From Rhyzopertha dominica (Eukaryota > Arthropoda > Insecta > Coleoptera > Bostrichidae): a stretch of 64,000 bases of DNA. Below are positions 1 to 10,720 of this stretch, piece after piece. The stretch spans positions 17,422,001 through 17,486,000 of the forward strand of contig QCXZ01000137.1 in assembly GCA_025024175.1 (NCBI GenBank), given 5' to 3'. The translations under genes and the position numbers were made by a program. The notes under the pieces are model-generated. The model saw only the letters and a list, made by a program, of their open reading frames with translations, had not been told where the DNA came from and did not search any database. Numbering within the stretch: position 1 is the stretch's first letter; each line of letters starts with the position of its first letter.

Positions 1-711
1 TTATGCATAACATTTAAAAATAGTTCTAATCCCAGCTGTCGAATCTCACTTTTTTACTTAGTATTGAAGATGATGAACTGCAGAAATTGTTTTTGTTTTA
101 GTGATAATTTGATGTATGAATTATTGCTTAATCCGAATTTCTTTTTGTTTTTTAAGGTATTCAACAGAAGGGCAAAAGGTGCTACAGCAATTCCTTATTA
201 CTCAGGATTTGTAACATATTAAATTATTTTTCATTATTTTTTTTTAGAATTAAGTTACTCGTGTTTTTAGTTGACCTTTACTGGTCAAAAAAGCAATATG
301 TATTATCTTTGCGTATCACGTAGGTATTTATATATATATTTGGCATAAGGTAGGTAAAGCCAATTATATAAGAAAACCAGATATTTAAGGCAAGTTTTCA
401 TTAAATAAAAAGAGGAAGTTTTATTGATATAGTTTAGTATATGCACTGTTTTCAGTACTGTTGATTATGTAAATTGAACATCTGGGAAAAAGTCTGCATT
501 GATTTTAAAATTTCATTGAATTGCCCAGGGAAAATTGGATATCTGGTAATCCTACGTGTATGCGAAGAAAATTTATCAATCCTCAGGAAAGCAGTAGAAA
601 CGCACTTGAATTGAGAAACAATTATAAATTTAATCTGCTTTATGATTTTGCTTTTTTATGAGTTTGTTTTGATTTGACACAAAGTGTAAGTTTGCGTTTT
701 GATCTTTTCAG
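1..711 (+). other. intron of the bZIP gene (left-edge part)
   Basis: AT-rich sequence with no recognisable coding exon, ending in the acceptor at 710-711. It contains a short TA run near 330-345 and nothing else that I can support. Confidence 0.5.
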
Positions 712-933
712 TCCCGTTCAACATGGTTCCGACCAGCTCTGCACCAGTTGCTTGTTCATCATGGCGAGAAATTGCAAAACTCAATCGGTCCCCACCTCGA
801 TATGCTAAAACTCGATTCGACAGAAGTGGACTTGTTAAATCCAACGTACCCAGAACTATTTGGTGCCAACCCTCTTATAGGACAGCACCTACCAACAAAC
901 GCATTTTCCATAACACAAACAAACCATCTTCAG
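712..933 (+). CDS. bZIP gene, first exon in window
   Basis: 74 codons, phase 0 at both ends. The acceptor is CTTTTCAG before 712 and the donor is CAG|GTAGAG after 933. It encodes a hydrophobic and acidic segment containing HQLLVHHGEKL and PTYPELFG, probably part of the activation region. No methionine is needed here because translation enters from an upstream exon. Confidence 0.8.
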
Positions 934-3900
934 GTAGAGCAGATACTACTTTTCTTTAAATAATGTCTCAACATTCATTTGTTCATTAAACGGGGTACAC
1001 TGTTCATTAGAACTGCTTTGAATCACTTTAATTTACCTTCAGTAAAAATTATGTACTTAATTCTTTTACAAAAGTTTCTAAAATGTGTTAGCTATTATTC
1101 TTTACTAGTTTGCCCGTGTTGCTAAGAGTATAAGTTTAGACATAACTTTATGTGTATACAGATTAATTCTGCTTTGTTATCAACACTAGTAGTCACTTGT
1201 TTTAACAAGATATTCAAATTTGAAAAGATAACGACCTGGCTAAATTAAATATTTAGTTTCTGATCAGTAATTTTGAGGCACAATTAAAATTGCAAGTCAT
1301 TCAAATTGAATGTTCCAAGAACTCTTCACATTTTATAAAATATTATGTAATCATAGAAATGTGCTAACATTTTATCCACACTCCCAGATTAGTGTAGTAC
1401 AGCAGTTTTACTGTGCATGTGCCTTGCTGAATCATCCTCTAACATTACAGGCCTTCTAGGACACGGAAACGTTCCAGGCTAACCTATTTTATTCATGTAT
1501 TATAACAATGCGCTTACTTTTGATGTGATGCTTATGATGATCCGTTTTCAGCACTTCGAAGATTCAACGATGAAACCGCTCAGAAGTTGCGAAACGAAAT
1601 TATCTGGAAAGAAACTGAAACTCGAAATGGAAGAGTTCAGGGATCTTACTGCCTACTTGCCAACCGTGACTACCAAACCTGTATTAGACAGTGGAGATGA
1701 ATTAAACACTCCCATATTTGGTAAGTACGCAAATTTATTTCCTTAGGGATTCCAACAGGACTTTGAAGCACACTATTGTTTTATATTTCTTGTTCTTATT
1801 GCCGTTACATAATTGGCTTGCTTTATGTGAGTTTACCTTTTAGGGAATACTGATTTCAGTGAGCTTGTAGCTCTTTTGAGACGTACTTTTCGGATCGTTC
1901 TCAAGAATTGCATTAGGGGTGAGATTTTAGTGTTTAAGAGGGGCATTTACTTGGAGCGATCGGGCAGAAATGTAAACTATGCAACCCATATTACCAGCGG
2001 GACATGGGACGTAAGAGGGTAGCCGATAGATTGAAATCACGCAGAGATCGTATGTTCGTATGTACGAGCAACAGACGGGCTAAACCACGGCATACACAAG
2101 TCTTGTGTATGCCGTGGGCTAAACTAATATTCGGAAAATTGCTGACTGTAATGCGTGCATAAAAAAGTAAGCATGATATTAGTAACTTACTATGATATTA
2201 TACCAAGTTATTAAAAATATGGAATAACCCATTTATTTCTGTAAAGATGAACATTTCATTCTAACTGCATGTCGACTATGATTTCTGGAGGAACTTTTAT
2301 AATAATTTTCCTTCCACCTCCCCATTGCTTCGGCAGACAGTAAATTAATGTGAAAGAGGTTTTAACATTATGTCACGTGTATTTAGACATACAATATTAG
2401 AAATTCAGTCATATCGGAATAGATCGTATACCGCTCGTTCATTCCCGACCGGTTTGTATCTTAGCCTCACTGTTCACCGGATACCACGCAACGGACCTAG
2501 TGGGGATGGGCATTCGCATTTCGCTCTCGTGATGGAAGGGTTTGCGGTTTTAGATTTTTTGAATGTTTTTACTCATTTATCGTGCTCATGTTTTTGGTAG
2601 TGTACAAAGAAATATGTAGCTACAACGTGGAGTTCGGTTTTTTCGTTTATGTGCCTTAGTTTTCGAGAAATAGCTCGCCAAAAATACGCATTTTTGAGCA
2701 AAATATAACAACAAATATTTACATTACCCTACCAAATTCAGAAAAAATTCGAACTCTACGTTGTAGCTACATCTTTTGTCATGACGATGTCGAAATTTCA
2801 CTTCGAAAGAGTTTCGAATAACTCGGTAAAATGTAAAACGGTAGGTGCTTAAAATGACCCGTTTCGCTCTAGGTAAACGCCCCTCTTAAAGTAATGGGTT
2901 CTATTTCCACGAGGAACAACTGTAATGAAAAAATTCAATTTATAATTAAAATATTAGTATTTTTTTTCTAAAATAGTTGTTCCTTGAAGAATAGATAATT
3001 AAAATTGGTGGTAACATGATTGAGCTCGCTACTTTGCACATGTACAGAGTGTCCCAATGGTACTGGTGAGTTTCTGAAATAACTTTAATTTCTGCATGAG
3101 TGATTTAAAGAAGCGAGTTTAATTCCACTAGAGCAGCTAACAACTATGTAACCCACAACATGCTTTCCAATTCCCGTTGGAATTCCACTTAAAATTGTGC
3201 TTTTTTCGGGCTCAAAGCTAGCCCTCATTTTTGAACTTTCCAGAAGGAAAAGGGCCTTTTGATTTCACTCATCAGTACACACCGCATGTTTATCCACAAC
3301 AGATTAACCAGCGTTCCACAGAAGACCCTTTTATGTATAAGATAAAAACGGAAAAAGAAGATTTAAATGTGTTAAGCACCCTCCACAATCCAACTGAATC
3401 ATATGATCAGAACAGAACAACGGAGGAGTGTGTCAACTTATTAGATAATAATAATCTAAGTGCTGTTATGAACGATAGCATACTGTTTTCGCCGTGTAAT
3501 TCCGAGAACGGGGATAACAAATTTATCAGTAATAGTTATAAGCAAACCCCTGCGATGGACGACTTCGCCTATCTCACCAACGTCGATCACTTCAAAGACT
3601 TTCTGCTATCGCAGAGCACTGTCAACAACAGCGACAGCAACACAACATGCGTTCAGTCGCCTCAAAATGTCAGCGGGAACGTCTCATATGATACCCCAGA
3701 GAACAGTAACAGTGGATCAGAAATGGAATACAAGTATTCCAGGCTACATCTTAACATCACGGGCAAGGTATATGATACTTGCGGCTCCTTGAACACCCCT
3801 GATGTTATTAGGACTATCACAGACATTGAGAATGACAATTTTAACATACTGGACATTGTCAATGATAAGGTAAGTGATTTTTGGTTTTCACTGTTGATGA

Positions 3901-5239
3901 ATTTCAATTGTTATTTTCACTGTTTTGATTTGAAAATTTGAAAGAGAATTACGATTAGTCAAGTTTCACATTGTTTGTTTTATTGGATTACTAACACTCA
4001 GTACTAAAATTGTTATCACTTAGAATTGGATAGTCTTTATATATATATATTTAAATTTACCAAGATTATCGCAATGTTCCTATTTTGCTCTGTTAGTTTT
4101 AGTGCCAAGAAAAATCCAGGTGAAAATTTTACTATATTTATGTGAATTAGGTGCTGAAAATGGGTATGTCAATAAATATATTACNTTACTGCAATTTACA
4201 TGCCCCATGAGTTTGGCAAACCACATATTTTTGCCCTACAGTGGCAGATTAAAACAAAAATTTAGCATCTGGTTCAAAGAAAATAATGGCTGATTCTTCC
4301 TGCTTTATGATACTTAAATTTCCCACCACAATTTTGGACTAAATGGCAGTCCCTATATTATTACAGTACTTCTATAGGTCGCCATTTTAGTGCACAATAG
4401 TAAAATACCTTTTGGACACATCTTGTTTAACAGAAAAATCGTTAAAGATTAATATAAATTATGTGGCAAAAATCAAGTAGTAAACATTTTAGTAAGTAGT
4501 ACCGAAAACATTTAAAAAATGGTTGACTGGGTACTTTGTTCGAGGTATAAACTAACAACTCACTACTAAAAGCCGATATTATTTTTTGGGCAATATTAAA
4601 TTGTAATTGAGAACGACTAATAAAAACAGAAATAGTGTTCAAATAATTTCAGTTTTTCAAACCATAAATTCTGCTTCAGATGATATTTCCAATCATAACT
4701 TTTATTTGCAGGATATTGAAACAGTATCAACAGAAGATCTCCACCTAAGCGTACCTGCATCATCCACCCTCTCTCAGGCCATTCTCTCTCCATCTCCTCC
4801 CGAAACACCACTCATCGGCAAGTCTCCAAGGAAACGTCGTGCCCGAGCAGACAGTGATGAAGACTACGTACCGCCCGGCAGGATCGGACGTAAGAAGATC
4901 AAAATAACCCAAAGCCCACAGAACGATGAAACGGATAGTGACAGCGAAGATGAAACACCCCGAACAGTCAAGAGGGGCAGGCCCCCTAAACGACATGTTT
5001 CTGTATCGTCAGACTGTTCGAGGGACGGTGAGGCTGCAAGGTATAGGGAATTAAGAGACAAAAATAATGAAGCGTCACGACGGTCCAGATTGAAGAGGAA
5101 AATGAAAGAGATGAGTTTGGAAAAAGAAGCAGAGCAGCTGGAGGAGAAAAATTTGAAGTTGAAGACTCAGGTTTCTGAGCTGGAGAAGACTGTCAACAAT
5201 TTTAGGAACAACCTTTTTAAAATTATGCTAAACAAGTAA
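712..5239 (+). CDS. AT-hook/bZIP transcription factor, Xrp1-like (3' part of gene)
   Basis: Four coding exons join in frame at 712-933, 1552-1720, 3244-3869 and 4712-5239, giving 514 residues in the window; the N-terminus lies off the left edge because exon 712 follows a splice acceptor in phase 0. The product should bind DNA in the nucleus as a bZIP dimer. The middle is acidic and rich in Ser/Asn with a KIKTEKED stretch that looks like a SUMO site. An SDEDYVP acidic run and basic patches precede an AT-hook RGRPPKR (4973-4993). A basic region with NNEASRRSR (5039-5101) follows, then a zipper whose heptad positions read L-L-L-L-F-I, close to the C-terminus. An AT-hook just before a C-terminal bZIP is the arrangement of Drosophila Xrp1, the stress and cell-competition factor that pairs with a C/EBP-type partner. 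That identity is inference; another orphan insect bZIP is possible. Confidence 0.9.
1552..1720 (+). CDS. bZIP gene, second exon in window
   Basis: 169 nt, phase 0 in and phase 1 out. Acceptor CGTTTTCAG; strong donor TTTG|GTAAGT. It encodes HFEDSTMKPLRSCETKL through DELNTPIF, a charged linker without a known domain. The split glycine/glutamate codon is completed by the first two bases of the next exon. Confidence 0.8.
2085..2117. repeat. perfect 16-bp-arm palindrome
   Basis: CCACGGCATACACAAG at 2085-2100, one T, then its exact reverse complement at 2102-2117. GGGCTAAAC flanks it as a direct repeat (2077-2085 and 2115-2123). It lies inside the TTAA-flanked element and could fold as a tight hairpin in DNA or RNA. 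Confidence 0.85.
2614..2772. repeat. internal inverted repeat, arms about 30 bp
   Basis: ATGTAGCTACAACGTGGAG at the left is matched by the complement of CTCTACGTTGTAGCTACAT at the right, with a loop of about 100 bp. It sits in the right half of the TTAA-flanked element and may be a nested older element or a sub-terminal repeat. Confidence 0.7.
3244..3869 (+). CDS. bZIP gene, third exon in window
   Basis: 626 nt, phase 1 in and phase 0 out. Acceptor ACTTTCCAG, donor ATAAG|GTAAGT. It encodes about 208 residues of low-complexity acidic sequence, rich in Asn, Ser and Asp, ending FNILDIVNDK. KIKTEKED fits a sumoylation consensus. The composition is that of a transactivation domain. Confidence 0.85.
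4712..5239 (+). CDS. bZIP gene, terminal exon (AT-hook plus bZIP)
   Basis: Acceptor TTATTTGCAG at 4711; stop TAA at 5237-5239. 175 codons hold a Ser/Pro-rich segment (SPSPPETPL), basic KSPRKRRAR, acidic SDEDYVP, AT-hook RGRPPKR, the bZIP basic region and a coiled-coil zipper of about five heptads. The protein ends 10 residues after the last heptad, at MLNK. Confidence 0.93.
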   Translation, partial: DIETVSTEDLHLSVPASSTLSQAILSPSPPETPLIGKSPRKRRARADSDEDYVPPGRIGRKKIKITQSPQNDETDSDSEDETPRTVKRGRPPKRHVSVSSDCSRDGEAARYRELRDKNNEASRRSRLKRKMKEMSLEKEAEQLEEKNLKLKTQVSELEKTVNNFRNNLFKIMLNK

Positions 5240-5546
5240 TTTTGTTGCACTAGTAGGTGTCGTATTGGGGTTTAAATTAATTTTTTTTTATTAATGATGT
5301 ATGTTAATTTTTTTACTGTTAAGATTATTGCATGTGTTTGTAGTTAAGTTGTATCCATTAGATGTTAAACATTTGTGTAGTTTGTAATTGAGATTGATTC
5401 GGGAGTATAAAGATAGTGCTTGTGAGGATTTTTTCTACTTGCCCAAATATTTTGTATTGTTCGTATGACATTTTATATTAAAATTGTTGTACTTGTTTGT
5501 TGCTGTGGTAACTCCCAGATGGAAAATTTGTATTGTTTGCAAAGCA

Positions 5547-5552
5547 AATAAA
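5547..5552 (+). terminator. poly(A) signal of the bZIP gene
   Basis: A canonical AATAAA lies about 310 bp after the stop codon, followed by a T-rich stretch (TTATTCTGTTTCTGT). This is the likely 3' end of the bZIP transcript. Another AATAAA-like site near 5670 could be an alternative. Confidence 0.6.
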
Positions 5553-6819
5553 AATGCTTTAATCAGAAGTTATTCTGTTTCTGTCTAATCCAGCATTCTA
5601 TTGTATTTGATGATAAAAGTTTTACAAATAAAAAATTTATGAACAATGTTCTTTGTTGGTATTCAACAATAAAGTGCCTATTTTTAAATATATATATCTT
5701 GAACGAAGCTGTAACCGTTGTAATTGTTGAAATTTTGAAGGACTACCGTGGAGAAATAAATTACATGGACTCTTATCATTAGCTAAGCTTTTGACTTTAA
5801 TTGTGTATGGTCAGGGCTGCCACAAGTTTTAGCATATATAAATAACTAAAAATTACAAATGTGGAAAACTTACATAAATTGAGGAAAATTGAAAACTTAA
5901 GTAAGGCAACCACCAAAATGATTCAAACTTTGTAAATTATATAAATGTTCCAGCATAAAGTAAAAATTCAATCTTAATATAATAAAATGATCCAAACATT
6001 GTCAGGTGTCAAAACAAAAGAACCAAGCAGAAATTTCTGCAATACAAATGGTAAACCCAGAATTGATACAAAACTATACCTCTAGCAAGGCAAATGTTAT
6101 AAATTAATTTCATCCGACAATAAATATCTATATATATATTACTTACTTAAATTTTTAGTATCATTTTTTTCTTAATTGTGTTATTGATCTTGTTTATGTG
6201 GTGGTACATTTCTAAAACTCGTCTGAATATTATATTCACTAAAATTTCTCTTATTTAAAGTATTAGAATCCATATCAAGAATTTTAACATCTTTTCAGTT
6301 TATTTGGTGTGAATTCTGAAAGGAATGCTTATATACCTAATGAAGGTACATCTGTCTCTTATTTTTGTAACATCCCTTTTGTGCGAAACTAATTTATTTT
6401 TCACCCATTGTGAAGTCTGTCATAGATACACATTAGCACAATCCATACAACTCAAACTGTAAATAACATTAATTTTTTACTCGGTGATTAGATTTAAAAT
6501 CTTAGTTTTAATTTACTAAATAAAGAAAAACAATTTTTAGAGCTTCACTGAAATTTTAATATTTTTATTTCTAAATGTGCTAATAAATTTTGCTAGAGGG
6601 CACCAGTTATATTATTAAGCAATGATCCATAACGTGGAACCTCAGTTAAAATTTCTCTGATCATGACTTGTCATGTCATGATTAGTTATTATACCTTCTT
6701 CCTGAACCACCTGAGGTTGAGAATCTGCAGTAGAGTATAATTACTAGTTAATGAAAACTGATGGATAAGAATTTTGAAGGAGCAGTATTTTTAAAAGTTT
6801 AAGATTTTTAGCAACAAAA
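5553..6819. other. intergenic, nothing recognised
   Basis: AT-rich sequence after the bZIP 3' end. No ORF, RNA gene or repeat structure that I can support. Confidence 0.5.
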
Positions 6820-7895
6820 CTAGGATGACTTATCCGTAATATAATTTCTCACTTCCCATTCTCCATTGCTTAATTCTCGGGACCTTAATGCCTCAGTTAT
6901 GTTTTGAATCCCAGGCATGCCTGGTTTACCAGGTCTTCTACGCTGATTTGTGATCCATTTAAAATCTTTTAATGGCTAGCGGCCCTATGGTATTCTTTGT
7001 AGGTAACCATACCATATTAGCTGCTTGGTCTCTATTGTATCCACGATCACTCTTGCTAACTGCATGGCCGCACATATACTTAAAGTTCGTATGTGTAACC
7101 TCGAAGTGCGATTACTTCTTCAGCAGAAATCCATTTCTAAAGTAAGCAGCTTCTCCCTATCACTGCTCTAACTGCCATACTTCAGAAGAATATATTATTA
7201 TACTTTTCACAAGTCCTGTATATACAGGGTTATTATAAATGATGGACTCATTTTTTAAAATTCACATTTATCAAAGTTTGAATCCAAAATTAACAATTTT
7301 TGTAGCCATGAAAAGAGGAAGTTTCAAAGTTTAGTATAATATATTATAAATGTTAGATGTGTCCACCGTTTGATGCACAACAAACATCTACGTGGTAGGC
7401 AAACTCGTCCCATAGACGAGAAGGCGTATCTGCTGTTACTGAGTGCAAAACAACAGTGATAAGGTTCCGCAGAATGGTGGACGCATTAAACATTTATAAT
7501 GTAATAAAGTAAACTTTGAAACTTCCTCTTTTCATGACTATAAACATTGTGAATTTTAGATTCGAACTTTGATAAATACGAATTTAAAAAATAATAATAA
7601 CCCTGTAGGTATATCATAGGTTTTTTTTTTCGGTTTGCTTCATAGGAAAAGAGCACTGTATTGAATTGCCAAATCACTTTTCTTCCCTGAAAAATTTTAT
7701 TGCTATTTTCACTGCTTTTCCTTGAATGTGTCAAGGTGAAACCCAAATATTTGAATTTTTTATAGTGCTTTATGATGCACTGGTTTAAGGTTATATCTGA
7801 TTCATTTTCATGTATAGCCATGTATTCAGTTTTCTTCAAATTTATGTGTAGACCATACCGAGCCTATTCCTATAGTAATTTTCTCACCATTTATA
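6820..7895 (-). pseudogene. LINE reverse-transcriptase C-terminal fragment, split by a MITE
   Basis: Read on the minus strand, the left part (about 7895-7606) translates to the RT thumb pattern KKTEYMAIHE ... FKYLGFTLTHS ... QFNTVLFS. After the inserted element it continues at 7223 with SEVWQLEQ, then IVDTIETKQLIWYGYLQR, GRPGKPG-like basic residues and SNGEWEVRN. This is the conserved tail of non-LTR retrotransposon ORF2 proteins. In-frame stops and small indels show it is dead. It is truncated at its 5' side, as LINE copies usually are. Confidence 0.75.
7225..7605. mobile_element. 381-bp MITE with about 150-bp TIRs (Tc1/mariner-like)
   Basis: CAGGGTTATTATAAATGATG at 7225 and, on the minus strand from 7605, CAGGGTTATTATTATTTTTT. 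Similarity between the two ends runs about 150 bp inward, through AAAGAGGAAGTTTCAAAGTT, into GTGTCCACC/GCGTCCACC. TA lies on both sides (7223-7224 and 7606-7607), a duplicated TA target. It interrupts the LINE fragment, so it is younger than that copy. No transposase is encoded. Confidence 0.85.
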
Positions 7896-8205
7896 TATAT
7901 ATGAAAAACTAGGTTTCCGGGATCTGCTACGCGTTGTCAAATGTTGATCCTCCACTGGACCGTTGAACTATATATATATATAGCCCACCAAGGTCACCTG
8001 ACTTAACTCCTCTTGACTCTTTGGGGGAGTATGAAAAGTTTAGTATATGCTGTATATAACTGATTTGTAAAATTATGGAATCAGCTACCTCACTATGCAT
8101 GAGCTAACCACAATACCATTCAAAGAACAACGTTTTCAGTTGCAGATAGGGTGAGAAAGTGTTTACAGGTCGAGGGAAAACATATTAAAGAATTGCCATA
8201 ATTAA
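7896..8205 (+). pseudogene. mariner-like transposase C-terminal remnant
   Basis: Frame-shifting plus-strand translation gives RFPG, then a SPDLTPLDS-like stretch (about 7990-8025) and KSLVYAVYN, then RVRKCLQVEGKHIKELP-like residues. This is the order of the C-terminal third of Tc1/mariner-superfamily transposases common in insects, where a SPDLTPLDF block is diagnostic. Several frame breaks and two TA microsatellite runs disrupt it. Confidence 0.5.
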
Positions 8206-10262
8206 CTTATATGTGTTAAATATTTTATTTTATTAATTTCATTAACAAAATAATTAATAAAATTTTTAAAATCATCGATATTTTATTCTATTATTGAGTT
8301 TTGAGCACATTAGACTAATGAGTACATTTTTGTTAAGCCATGGCACACCCTGATGCCGATCGATTCTTTCATACTGTCAATAATCCGACCATAGCAAAAA
8401 AAAGCGTGCATTCAAACTTTCTGATCAATTTTAGTTGAAAATGGTGCATTCTACCAAAGTCTGACAAAAGCATTTTTTTGTGTGAATAATGACAAGGTAT
8501 TTAATTTTTGAACAAAATTTGAAAATTTTCAATCACAAAAAAGTTATAATGATTACACCCCCTCAACTTTAACCTGTTTATAAATAAAATATTGAAATTA
8601 TTCTTAGACCATCTTATTTATCACAGAAAGTTTGGTAAACGTAAATGAAAATATCATTTAATTATACCCAGAAGAGAAATTAAATAAAAATGGTGTTTGG
8701 GGTTGCATTTTTAAGGGACAATAGCCCCTTTAGGACGCAAATTTGGATATAGATATTTTTGGTTCAATTGACCTAGAATTGTTTGGCAAATATGTCAAAA
8801 ACTACTGACGAAAACTACCCATAACCCTTTTGTCAAATTAGGAAGAACTAAATTCTACCTTTACCGGTAGAACAATAATTGATATATACGTTCCAAACTA
8901 AAAATCAAGATATCCATGGTTAAATATTCCTGAATATAAACGTTGATATTGTAGTATTAAAAAGTAAGCAACTGTAAACTAAAAAAAAAAGAATATTATT
9001 TGATATGAAATTTTGAATCAAACATATTTGTTATTTTTGACTACAAGCAATTTTTTAGAGTTTCGGTTCCAGAATGGGCAACGCCCACTGTGCCTTGCTC
9101 TCCTAGCTACGGGACTGGTGTAGAAATAAACACGTTGTTCGAACTTCCATCCACTTTTTTACAATTAGGTATATAGACTGCTGGTTGCACACAAATTGAT
9201 AAAACCATCAGCATTTGGTAATTGCTTAGTTTTGGAGAATGGCACCAGTTTTTATTTATTTAATTATATCTCACATACCTTGTATAATGGTGTACAATCA
9301 ACACATGCTTTCTGATCGAACTGACATTGTCAGTGCATTTGGTTATTATTTTAACAGTTTTTTAAAATTAAATTCTTACAAGTTAGTGAGTTGGCTTTTA
9401 TAAACAAAAGCAACTTAGGTTCGTCCATAGTTATACATAATATCGAGTACGAGGGTGTATTTTGGTATCTTAGGAAAAGTAAGGATACATCAGGCGTGTA
9501 TTTTAGGGAGGGGTAATGGGAGTAATTACCCCCCCAAGACAGTGGGGGTACTGGTGGCTGATGAGTATTAAGTAACAAACGCTTCGACGGAACTTATTTG
9601 AATCTAAAGCTTCGCCTAGTGACGTACGTCACACGTCATGTTCATGGGATGTGAAGATAGATGTTGCCCATATAATAGGCAGATTTGCAAGTATAAATTG
9701 TAGAAGCCTAGACTTTGTTTTGTGATTGTCTTTTGTATTAAAAATTCTTGTTTTAAACAGGTTTTTTGTGTTACCTAAATAAAAATCATAAGTAGGTATT
9801 TGTTTGAACCTAATCATTACCCTTCCCAAACAAAATTTCTAGATACGCCACTGGGATACATACATTGATGGCATTCCAAGTTTCTTGCTTAAGGATTGTG
9901 CAAATATGCTTGCATATGCTTTTCAGTTGCATCCTAAAGCATTCCACATTCCTCCCTTTATGGCAATTTTTTCCTACTTCTAAAATCTGAATGAAATGTT
10001 ATGAAGTATTTGCTACAGGTTACAGTCATCTGCAAAATTATGCACATCTGAGTGTACTAAATCCGTTGTTCATAGACTACAGGACGATACATTACTCCAG
10101 TTCATAGCATTTGTTAAGAAAGGACAACCTACTACTACTATTGAGTTCCATAATGTTAAAATGAAGAGTTCCTAACGTGATTAGTGCAAGGTTTATGCGG
10201 GTGCCCATTGTATCTACATCTTAATAGGATGTCAAATAAAATACATATATGAAGTTTTTACA
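8206..10262. other. intergenic, no gene recognised
   Basis: AT-rich and without supportable coding sequence. A C-run block near 9500-9555 and the stretch TTCTAGATACGCCACTGG near 9838 look like parts of degraded interspersed repeats, but no boundaries can be set. Confidence 0.4.
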
Positions 10263-10268
10263 TTTATT
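10263..10268 (-). terminator. candidate poly(A) signal of the calexcitin-like gene
   Basis: AATAAA on the minus strand, about 340 bp downstream of the stop codon of the EF-hand gene. It is the nearest canonical hexamer that I noticed. Confidence 0.4.
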
Positions 10269-10609
10269 TATATTAATTAGGTACATAATTTATACTCTGG
10301 TATGACACCGCCACCATACAAATATACATAAATTACAGAGTGAAACATTACGATAAATGGCTATGACATATCCATTACAATCGTGCAAATGAACATTGCA
10401 GGATAACATTAGCTGCCTTTAAACATTGTTTTTTGTGCCCCGCAATGTGCATTTCCGTTTTCATTGATATAAACCAATCAAATATATCTCATTTCTGCAG
10501 AACACATATTACTTTTACATCTTTTATAGGGATATGTAGTAACTGACTTATACATTAATATTTCTTATCGTAAACGTCATAAATTCATACTATCTTCCTG
10601 GCAAATAGG

Positions 10610-10720
10610 TTAGAACTTGGTCTTGCCAAAAATGAAGTTGCCTGGGTCAGATGGGTTCTCTGAGGTAAAGAACTGCTTCCAAAGGCTAGCGAATTGGTCG
10701 TAGTTGACTTGCGGCTGACC
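10610..10720 (-). CDS. calexcitin-like gene, terminal coding exon
   Basis: 111 nt including the TAA at 10612-10610; acceptor TTGTCTTAG. It encodes GQPQVNYDQFASLWKQFF and the family's C-terminal GNFIFGKTKF. The fourth EF-loop lacks the acidic ligands and should not bind calcium. Confidence 0.92.
   Translation of the reverse strand, partial: GQPQVNYDQFASLWKQFFTSENPSDPGNFIFGKTKF

Larger units (their letters stand above)
1938..2885. mobile_element. TTAA-flanked inverted-repeat element in a bZIP intron
   Basis: The two ends are imperfect inverted repeats. The left begins GAGGGGCATTTACTTGGAGC at 1938 and the right, read on the minus strand from 2885, begins GAGGGGCGTTTACCTAGAGC. Both are bordered by TTAA (1934-1937 and 2886-2889), the target signature of piggyBac-type insertion. 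It is 948 bp with no transposase that I can read, so it is probably non-autonomous. It lies between the second and third bZIP exons seen here and is removed by splicing. The family assignment rests on TTAA alone; the TIR does not look like the classical CCC-starting piggyBac end. Confidence 0.65.
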
